From positions 1 to 11,571 of the forward strand of contig CAKRHR010000068.1 of NCBI GenBank assembly GCA_934339005.1: a stretch of DNA of 11,571 nucleotides. Reading direction: 5' to 3'. This DNA is from an uncultured Catenibacillus sp. (GTDB lineage Bacteria > Bacillota > Clostridia > Lachnospirales > Lachnospiraceae). This document shows positions 6,047 through 11,571 of this stretch, one piece after another (position 1 is the first letter of the stretch; each line of letters starts with the position of its first letter). The translations under genes and the position numbers were made by a program. The notes below the pieces were generated by a model, which was not told where the DNA came from, did not search any database, and saw only the letters and a list, made by a program, of their open reading frames with translations.

Positions 6047-8083
6047 TTACACAATCATATTTGCCTCGATATATCCATCCAAATTCGCATCACCAATACG
6101 GTCAACGACGTGGCAGTCGCCGAGTTTGACAACTTTAACGCCGTCTTTGGCAGCCTGACACAGTTTATCAGCTTCTGCATCCAGTGGTTTAAGACCGAGA
6201 GCACATACAACGCCGGTGGCTGGGATTGTGAAGGTATTGCCGTCCTCGCCCTGAACCTGAACACCGTCATCAGTGACTGCAAGGCATTTTGTATTGACAT
6301 ATGAGTGAATACCAAGCTCGTCCATTTTATCCATAACACATGTAAATGACATATTTCTGGCTTCAAGAATCAGGCGTTCTGCCATTTCAACAATCGTTAC
6401 GTCACAGCCTTCCTCTGCAAGTTCAATCGCTGTTTCAGCGCCGACCATGCCGCCGCCAAGAATGACAACCTGTTTGCCAAGTTCATTGCCTTTACCGTAG
6501 GCATCCTGTGCAGGCATTGTCTTTTCGATACCAGGAATTGGAGGCATGGATGGTTTGGAACCAATAGCTATCATAATCACATCTGCATCTGAATTTCTGA
6601 TGAAATTTTCATTTGCAGTTGTATTTAAAAGTACTTTAATCGGGCGTTCCTCAACTCGGCGAATCATCAAATCACGGAAGTTTTTGAGGTCATATTTTGC
6701 TTTATCATTATCCAGAAAATAAAGAATACCGCCAAGTCGGTCAGATTTTTCAACGAGCGTTACATGATGACCGCGGTCACAGGCATAACGGGCAGCGGAT
6801 AAACCGGCCACACCACCGCCGATAATCAGCACATTTTTGGCACTTTCAAACGGTGGAAATTCAGGGCGTTCGCAAAAGCCCATACCCCATGTTACAGGAT
6901 TGATTGTACAGTATGCGTGATATGGATGACAGGCTGCACGCTCAGCATCGCGTTTTAATTCCATTTCTTTAGTAATATGATATTTTTCAAGATAAGCAAG
7001 TTCTTTCTCGTGCTCATGGGAACCGGAGTAGCAGCGCATGCAGCGTACACAACGGTTAATATCATCAGCGCGTCCGGCAGCGACCTTATTCATAAAATCA
7101 GGGTCAGCAAAAGCCTGTCTGCCGACAATAATAAAATCAACGATATCATCTGCAATCAGTTTTTCAGCATCCTCAGGAGAGTTGATGCCGCCGATCACGC
7201 CGAGTTTGACATCGCGTGGACACTTCTTACGAATCACTGTGGCACTGTCCACGTTGCAGTTGTGTCGTGTGTACAGACTTGAAAATTCAAGAGTACGATA
7301 AGAGCGGTAGTAATGACCTGAGGATACATGAAGAATATCGACAAGACCTGAAAGGTGTGTTGAAAATTCAGCCATATCTTCAGCCGTTGTGCCGCCGGGC
7401 CAGCGGTCAGAACCGGAAATACGAAGTTCAATAATAAAATCCTCACCTACAGTGGCTCTGACAGCACGAAGTACTTCAAGTGGGAAACGCATGCGATTTT
7501 CAAGAGAACCGCCGTATTCATCAGTACGTGTGTTTTCCAACGGAGAGAAGAACTGACTGAACAACCAGCCGTGACCGCCATGGATTAAAACACCGTCAAA
7601 TCCTGCATCCTTGGCATAGCGTGCACAGTCGCAGAAATCCTTGATTGTCTTTTGCATCATTTCTTTTGTATAGCCGATAACTTCTGTGCCGTTTTCCTTT
7701 GTAAATGAAACGGGTCCCCAAGGGTGCGCATTCTTTGGATGCGGGTCACCGATAGAACCAAGATGAGATAACTCCATCAGGGCAATGGCACCATGTTTTT
7801 GAATCGTATGTGCAGCTTTTTGCGCGCGAGGGAAGAAAACACCGGATTCATCAGGAATATCGACATTTTCAAAACCGCGGGCGGCATCTGTGTCGTTGAC
7901 AGTAATTTCACCGGAACAGACTTCTGCAAAACCACCGGCAGCTCGTTCGTCAAGCATACGGTAGTAAGGTGCATCCATGCTCTTTAAGAAACTGAAAAAA
8001 CCGGTTGGTGCAGCAAGCATACGGTTGCGGTAAACCTTGCCGCGGATGGTAATAGGACTAAGTAAATGTTCATATGTAGCCAT
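6047..8083 (-). CDS. Old-yellow-enzyme/FAD-type oxidoreductase (2-enoate or dienoyl-CoA reductase family)
   Basis: This 678-residue three-domain flavoenzyme begins with an OYE barrel at about 1-340: LLSPITIRGKVYRNRMLAAP, then HGGHGWLFSQFFSPLENTR with the H168/H171 substrate pair, and IIVGRQAFADPDF in the FMN phosphate region. An Fe-S segment has C345, C348 and C351, with a fourth cysteine apparently at C392 in YCTINP. An FAD/NAD domain follows, with dinucleotide motifs at about 419-431 (LIIGGGVAGLSAA) and 540-552 (VILGGGMVGAETA), and LGD near 654-656 contacting FAD. The build matches NAD(P)H-dependent reductases of activated double bonds (2-enoate reductase, FadH, BaiCD/BaiH). The substrate cannot be read from sequence. 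The ATG follows AGGAGG by eight bases. A divergent LysR gene probably controls it. C351 to C392 spans 40 residues, wider than usual. Confidence 0.9.
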   Translation of the reverse strand: MATYEHLLSPITIRGKVYRNRMLAAPTGFFSFLKSMDAPYYRMLDERAAGGFAEVCSGEITVNDTDAARGFENVDIPDESGVFFPRAQKAAHTIQKHGAIALMELSHLGSIGDPHPKNAHPWGPVSFTKENGTEVIGYTKEMMQKTIKDFCDCARYAKDAGFDGVLIHGGHGWLFSQFFSPLENTRTDEYGGSLENRMRFPLEVLRAVRATVGEDFIIELRISGSDRWPGGTTAEDMAEFSTHLSGLVDILHVSSGHYYRSYRTLEFSSLYTRHNCNVDSATVIRKKCPRDVKLGVIGGINSPEDAEKLIADDIVDFIIVGRQAFADPDFMNKVAAGRADDINRCVRCMRCYSGSHEHEKELAYLEKYHITKEMELKRDAERAACHPYHAYCTINPVTWGMGFCERPEFPPFESAKNVLIIGGGVAGLSAARYACDRGHHVTLVEKSDRLGGILYFLDNDKAKYDLKNFRDLMIRRVEERPIKVLLNTTANENFIRNSDADVIMIAIGSKPSMPPIPGIEKTMPAQDAYGKGNELGKQVVILGGGMVGAETAIELAEEGCDVTIVEMAERLILEARNMSFTCVMDKMDELGIHSYVNTKCLAVTDDGVQVQGEDGNTFTIPATGVVCALGLKPLDAEADKLCQAAKDGVKVVKLGDCHVVDRIGDANLDGYIEANMIV

Positions 8084-8150
8084 AAAAAAGCCTCCTGTAA
8101 ATCATGTTGTATTCATTCATTGCAAATGAGTTCCGGACGATTTAATTAAA

Positions 8151-8180
8151 TAGATAAATACAAGACGTTAAAACCGTCAA
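8151..8180 (-). promoter_or_regulatory. Candidate activator-dependent promoter of the oxidoreductase
   Basis: On the minus strand TTGACG (8180-8175, five of six) is followed after 18 bases by TATCTA (8156-8151, three of six). The weak -10 fits a promoter needing an activator. The start would be near 8144, leaving a leader of about 60 bases. The palindromic GAAATTTC element then lies at about -61 to -87, where LysR-type activators usually bind. Confidence 0.4.
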
Positions 8181-8204
8181 GAACTCATTTTGCTGAGAGA
8201 AAAG

Positions 8205-8231
8205 TTTGAAATTTCAATGAGAAATTTCAAG
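8205..8231. promoter_or_regulatory. Palindromic LysR-type operator candidate
   Basis: TTTGAAATTTC (8205-8215) and GAAATTTCAAG (8221-8231) are inverted copies matching at ten of eleven positions. The first half contains the perfect palindrome TTGAAATTTCAA (8206-8217). GAAATTTCAA recurs with a 13-base offset. It lies in the gap between divergent LysR and oxidoreductase genes. The repeats are seen; binding by the neighbouring LysR protein is inferred. Confidence 0.5.
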
Positions 8232-8335
8232 TTATAAATAGCATAACATTTTAACATATAGATCACAAACGTAAAGAATGCATATGCTCATAACTAAAAT
8301 GCATGCAAAAAATAAAAAAACACGCAAATTAGTTA

Positions 8336-8365
8336 TTGACTCATACAGATAAAAAGTTATATCAT
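8336..8365 (+). promoter_or_regulatory. Sigma-A-type promoter of the LysR gene
   Basis: TTGACT (8336-8341, five of six) and TATCAT (8360-8365, five of six) are 18 bases apart. An overlapping TATATC at 8358 with a 16-base spacer is an alternative. The start would be near 8372, about 35 bases before the likely CTG start codon. Confidence 0.5.
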
Positions 8366-8392
8366 TAATTATGACAGTTAAGAAACACTTAA

Positions 8393-9298
8393 ATGGGGGT
8401 GAAAATACTGAATATTATCCAATTAAAAACTTTTTGCTCAGTTGCAAGAACATTAAGCTTTACAGCATCAGCAGCAGAACTGGCTATCAGTCAGCCTGCA
8501 GTCAGCCGACAGATTGCAGCTCTTGAAGAGGAAGTCGGTGCAAAACTTTTTTTGCGCGAACATAATGTTTTGTTTTTAACGCCTGCTGGGCGTTTATTAT
8601 ATGAAAAACTGCCGGAAAAACTGGCTGAACTTGAAACTTTATTTTTTTCAGTACATTTACTTGGTATTGGAAAAAATCGTCGACTTAAATTGGGGGTACT
8701 GCGTGATCAGATATTAGATGCGCATTTGATAAAAATTATGCGGTGCATGCGCAATGAAAACTATTTTATGACCATTCAAAGTTATGATTTTATCGGACTT
8801 GAGCGTGCTTTGGAAAATCATGATATCGATGTGGCTGTTTGCCTGAAGTGGGCGAAAAGTGCTTTTAGTGGCTGCAAAAAACTTAAAATCAATGAACAAA
8901 AGTTATGCCTGGCAGTCAACAGAGATTATACACCGGAAATACCGACAATCCTTGACAGAACGTCATTAGGTGCATTTTCTAAAATCCGTCCGGTCATGGT
9001 GCCGGAAATTTCATCTTATCCTAAAAGGCAGAGAATAGAAGTAACCGAGCATATGGCGATGCTCTGGCAGAATATTATGGAGGAGGCAACAAGCTGTATT
9101 GTGCCGATGGTACAGACAGGCATTGGCTCTGCACTTGTCAATGAGCAGCATGTGTTAAGTCAGGAGGCTTCTGTGGAGATGATTCCGATAGATTTCTTAA
9201 AACCGATGGAAATGTATGCCTTTTGGATTGAGGACAGTGTGAATCAGAGTATTCCGGATTTTATCGGGCGGCTTAAGGCAGTATGTCAGGCAGGATAA
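8393..9298 (+). CDS. LysR family transcriptional regulator
   Basis: This is a DNA-binding regulator of up to 301 residues. The winged helix-turn-helix at about 9-65 is canonical: QLKTFCSVARTLSFTASAAE, then SQPAVSRQIAALEEEVGAKL and FLTPAGRLLY. A substrate-binding domain follows from about 95 (LKLGVLRDQILDAHL). The product probably senses a ligand and activates the divergent oxidoreductase gene through the palindrome at 8205-8231. The start is uncertain. ATG at 8393 has no ribosome binding site, and a family-like start would be LNIIQLKTF. CTG at 8408 sits eight bases after GGGGG (8395-8399), the spacing seen at the flavodoxin gene. GTG at 8399 overlaps that element. With CTG the protein is 296 residues. 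The GGDEF gene lies 114 bases downstream. Confidence 0.93.
   Translation: MGVKILNIIQLKTFCSVARTLSFTASAAELAISQPAVSRQIAALEEEVGAKLFLREHNVLFLTPAGRLLYEKLPEKLAELETLFFSVHLLGIGKNRRLKLGVLRDQILDAHLIKIMRCMRNENYFMTIQSYDFIGLERALENHDIDVAVCLKWAKSAFSGCKKLKINEQKLCLAVNRDYTPEIPTILDRTSLGAFSKIRPVMVPEISSYPKRQRIEVTEHMAMLWQNIMEEATSCIVPMVQTGIGSALVNEQHVLSQEASVEMIPIDFLKPMEMYAFWIEDSVNQSIPDFIGRLKAVCQAG
8395..8399 (+). promoter_or_regulatory. GGGGG ribosome-binding element deciding the LysR start
   Basis: ACTTAAATGGGGGT at 8387-8400 is identical over 14 bases to 2345-2358 ahead of the flotillin start. In both places GGGGG can pair with CCUCC through one G-U wobble. Here its proper spacing points to CTG at 8408 rather than to the ATG that it overlaps. 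Confidence 0.5.
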
Positions 9299-9394
9299 AA
9301 CTATAAAAATTTGGAACAAATACAAAAATCAGTCATACATCCAAAATCACCCGCATATAATGGTGGTAAATCAAAATATGGGGATGAACCAAAA

Positions 9395-9400
9395 AAGGAG
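9395..9400 (+). promoter_or_regulatory. AAGGAG ribosome binding site choosing the GGDEF start
   Basis: AAAAAAGGAG precedes ATG at 9413 by 12 bases, a little long but far better than the TTG at 9311, which has no Shine-Dalgarno element and would add 34 low-complexity residues. Confidence 0.55.
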
Positions 9401-9412
9401 TATGAGTATAAA

Positions 9413-10396
9413 ATGAATGTGAATCTGCCTGAATTAGAAAAGGAAAACAGACGCTTAAGATATCTTGCAGAGCGGGATTGGCTGACAGGACTTTATAATC
9501 GTTGCGGGATGGAGCAGTATATTAATACATATCTTCAGACCGGTGAGGATGGAACGATTATTGTTATGGATATTGACGGATTTAAACAGATTAATGACCA
9601 GTACGGACATGTGGCAGGGGACAGGATGCTTCAGTATATGGCGCGTATTCTTGAAAAGACATTGCCGGAAAATGCCTTTGCCGGACGCTGTGGTGGTGAT
9701 GAATTTGTTGTGTTTTTCTATGAGAAGATGAATCAGGAAAGAGTCGGAGCTTACTGTGAGCGTATTGATGACTGTCTGAAAGCGATTTCGCTGTCGGAGG
9801 AGGTTCATGTGAAGGTTTCTGTGACAATGGACTGGGCGAGCAGTGATGGACAGGAGGATTATGTATCGGTTTTTGATGCAGCAGATCAGAAAATGATGGC
9901 TAAAAAACGTGGCCGGCTTTGTAGAAATGAAGACTTGCAGACAGATGCGAAAGACCGGCATGAGAATCTGGTACGGATATTGGAGATGATGTCCAACCAG
10001 CATGAGGATGGCTGCGGCCTGTGCGTGGATTATGAAACATTCAGGCATATGTATTATCTTGAGGTGATGCGTAAGAAATCCATGAAATACCATATTTATA
10101 TGGTATTGTTTGCATTGACAGACGGTCATGGGATGCCGCCGGAAATCGGGCATCGTGAGCAGCAGATGCAGTCCCTTGGCAAAAATATTATCCGCTATTT
10201 GCAGCCAGGCGATGTATTTTGCAGATATACGAGTTTTCAATATTTGCTCATGATATTTGACCGGACGGCCTATGAAACAGAGCAGCTTATTCGAAAAATC
10301 CGCAAAGATTATGCCGGGGATGAACAGCTAAAAGGCATATCAACGACAACGGTGCTTTTTTCAGAAGCAGTGAAATGTCTTGAACAAATGGTGTAA
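9413..10396 (+). CDS. GGDEF (diguanylate cyclase) protein with a degenerate second GGDEF-like half
   Basis: Counted from ATG 9413 the protein has 327 residues. A short coil (4-20) leads into a GGDEF domain: RDWLTGLYNRCGMEQYI, DIDGFKQINDQYGHVAGD (metal-binding D53 region), the active motif RCGGDEF (92-98) and MMAKKRGR (161-168). The catalytic residues are intact, so c-di-GMP synthesis is plausible. No RxxD inhibitory site lies before GGDEF (PENA stands there). Residues about 206-318 look like a second, worn GGDEF fold: YETFRHMYYLEVMRKKSM, then RYTSFQYLLMIF with TSFQY where GGDEF would be. That half may be regulatory. No membrane or sensory domain is present. A longer TTG start at 9311 lacks a ribosome binding site. 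It lies between a LysR gene and a MATE transporter. Confidence 0.87.
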   Translation: MNVNLPELEKENRRLRYLAERDWLTGLYNRCGMEQYINTYLQTGEDGTIIVMDIDGFKQINDQYGHVAGDRMLQYMARILEKTLPENAFAGRCGGDEFVVFFYEKMNQERVGAYCERIDDCLKAISLSEEVHVKVSVTMDWASSDGQEDYVSVFDAADQKMMAKKRGRLCRNEDLQTDAKDRHENLVRILEMMSNQHEDGCGLCVDYETFRHMYYLEVMRKKSMKYHIYMVLFALTDGHGMPPEIGHREQQMQSLGKNIIRYLQPGDVFCRYTSFQYLLMIFDRTAYETEQLIRKIRKDYAGDEQLKGISTTTVLFSEAVKCLEQMV

Positions 10397-10481
10397 ATAT
10401 TGTAATATAAATATATTGCGGTTTTAAATCAGAGCAATTTTTGAACATAAAAATACAAAAGGAGAAAGGTAAGAGGGGTTT

Positions 10482-11571
10482 ATGTTAGAGAAAATTAAGA
10501 ATCTTTTTAAGGCGACAGATATGACCACAGGTACGCCATGGAAGCAGATTATCCTGTTTACACTGCCAATGCTTATTGGCAATGTGGCACAGCAGCTTTA
10601 CAGTACTGTGGACAGTATCGTGGTTGGACGTTATGTCGGTGATAATGCACTGGCGGCTGTAGGCAGTGCGTCACCGATTTTGAACTTGTTGCTTGTATTA
10701 TTTGTTGGTATCAGTATGGGTGTCAGCATTATGGTATCACAGTATTTCGGGGCAAAGGAGCGCGAGGAATTATCAAAGTCCATTTGTAATTGTATTGTGA
10801 TTACGGCGATTGCCTCTGCAATCATTATGGTGCTGTCTGTGTTTGTGGTAAGACCGCTGCTGGAGGTATTAAATACACCGAACAGCATTATTGACTGGTG
10901 CGAATCCTATCTGATGATTCTTTTTTTAGGATGTATAGGTTCTGCCTATTATAATATTTTAAGCGGTGTTTTGCGTGGCCTTGGTGATGCATTTACCGCA
11001 CTTGTATATTTGCTTGTAGCAACAGTATTAAATATCGTCCTGGATATTTTATTTGTGGCAAAATTTAACATGGGCGTCAGCGGTGTAGCACTGGCCACAG
11101 CGATTGCACAGGCAGTATCAGCGGTATTATGTGTGATTCGACTGATGCGCATGACAGATATTTTTGATATGAAACGGGAATACTTTAAGCTGACGAAGAA
11201 GCACACGAAGGAGATTGTGAAGCTTGGTCTGCCGTCAGGTATTACTCAGGCGATTTTTTCAATGGCCATGATTATCGTACAGTCCCTGACAAACAGCTTC
11301 GGCGAGATGTTTATTGCGGCCAATGTTATTGTGATGCGAGTAGATGGTTTTGCGATGCTGCCAAACTTTTCTTATGGTACAGCCATGACAACTTATGCCG
11401 GACAGAATGCCGGTGCGGGTAACTATGAGCGTATATCTAAGGGTGCAAAGCAGGGTACAATTCTTGCAATTTGTACCACAGCCGTGATTACCGGTCTGAT
11501 TTTGATATTTGGCCGTCAGTTGATGGGTATTTTCACAACGACAGAGGAACTTGTTACACTGAGTATGAGAC
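10482..11571 (+). CDS. MATE family efflux transporter (partial, runs off the window)
   Basis: The frame is open from ATG 10482 to the end of the window (363 codons, no stop). Residues after about 20 match the MATE start: PWKQIILFTLPMLIGNVAQQ, then LYSTVDSIVVGRYVGDNALA, SPILNLLLVLFVGISMGVSI, and SGVLRGLGDAFTALVYLLVA. The second half begins near HTKEIVKLGLPSGITQAIFS. Such proteins use Na+ or H+ gradients to export drugs and metabolites; most have about 450 residues and 12 helices, of which roughly the first nine or ten are here. GAGGGG (10473-10478) is very close to this ATG; the second ATG at 10521 (MTTGTPWKQ) also fits family starts. The GGDEF gene ends 85 bases upstream with no clear terminator between, so co-transcription is possible. 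Confidence 0.93.
   Translation, partial: MLEKIKNLFKATDMTTGTPWKQIILFTLPMLIGNVAQQLYSTVDSIVVGRYVGDNALAAVGSASPILNLLLVLFVGISMGVSIMVSQYFGAKEREELSKSICNCIVITAIASAIIMVLSVFVVRPLLEVLNTPNSIIDWCESYLMILFLGCIGSAYYNILSGVLRGLGDAFTALVYLLVATVLNIVLDILFVAKFNMGVSGVALATAIAQAVSAVLCVIRLMRMTDIFDMKREYFKLTKKHTKEIVKLGLPSGITQAIFSMAMIIVQSLTNSFGEMFIAANVIVMRVDGFAMLPNFSYGTAMTTYAGQNAGAGNYERISKGAKQGTILAICTTAVITGLILIFGRQLMGIFTTTEELVTLSMR

Noticed and set aside
6110..7987. Plus-strand open frames across the oxidoreductase gene (6110-6304, 6977-7301, 7793-7987)
   Set aside because: They are antisense shadows of a well-supported 678-residue minus-strand gene, have no family resemblance and lack ribosome binding sites.
6047..8083. 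Bilirubin reductase (BilR) as the identity of the OYE-type enzyme
   Set aside because: The flavodoxin-like gene in the window and the OYE fold made this tempting, but the active-site motif is HGGHG rather than the HGGDR I associate with BilR. The regulator is LysR-type, and the flavodoxin gene is not adjacent.
9455..10240. Minus-strand 261-residue open frame opposite the GGDEF gene
   Set aside because: Its translation is His/Ile/Cys-rich without domain structure, and it lies fully antisense to a gene with clear catalytic motifs.
10397..10440. Terminator between the GGDEF and MATE genes
   Set aside because: Only an AT-only palindrome (AATATA/TATATT) is present, with no GC stem or T-run, so termination is not supported.

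Overview
The window looks like a chromosomal segment of an anaerobic, low-GC Gram-positive gut-type bacterium, most likely a clostridium of the Lachnospiraceae. The reasons are AT-rich intergenic DNA, strong AGGAGG-type ribosome binding sites mixed with TTG starts, and gene families common in that group: a flavodoxin/ferredoxin fusion, an oxygen-sensitive flavin/Fe-S oxidoreductase, a GGDEF protein, a YugP-type peptidase, and decay products of a clostridial-type large serine recombinase. This placement is inferred from gene content, not from a marker gene.

Layout. Positions 1-890 hold the worn end of a mobile element: a hairpin, an unrecognised coding fragment, the C-terminal third of a large serine recombinase broken by two amber codons, and a closing hairpin. 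Positions 890-1238 carry no convincing gene but contain a good promoter, several GCATGC-type repeats and a leader hairpin ahead of a flavodoxin plus 2[4Fe-4S] protein (1239-2198). A flotillin (2367-3980), a YugP-type membrane zinc metallopeptidase (4099-4788) and a rhomboid protease (4891-5463) follow on the same strand as a membrane-quality-control-like cluster. Next is an ABC exporter collapsed by an in-frame internal deletion (5513-5965), then a bidirectional terminator.

A 678-residue old-yellow-enzyme/FAD oxidoreductase (8083-6047, minus strand) is divergent from a LysR-type regulator (8393-9298). The 309-bp gap between them carries recognisable promoters and a GAAATTTC palindrome pair placed where a LysR activator normally binds. 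Downstream of the regulator are a GGDEF protein with a second, degenerate GGDEF-like half (9413-10396) and a MATE efflux transporter that runs off the window (10482 onward).

How the genes may work together: the LysR/OYE pair is a classical regulator-target arrangement, probably for reductive metabolism of an unsaturated substrate. The flavodoxin/ferredoxin protein could supply low-potential electrons to such chemistry, but nothing in the sequence ties the two together firmly. The flotillin-peptidase-rhomboid neighbourhood suggests a membrane protein turnover theme. No CRISPR array, tRNA, rRNA or riboswitch was recognised. No plainly new multi-gene system is evident. The most unusual items are the collapsed ABC protein, the widened Fe-S cysteine spacing in the OYE enzyme, the probable CTG start of the LysR gene and the GGDEF/pseudo-GGDEF tandem.
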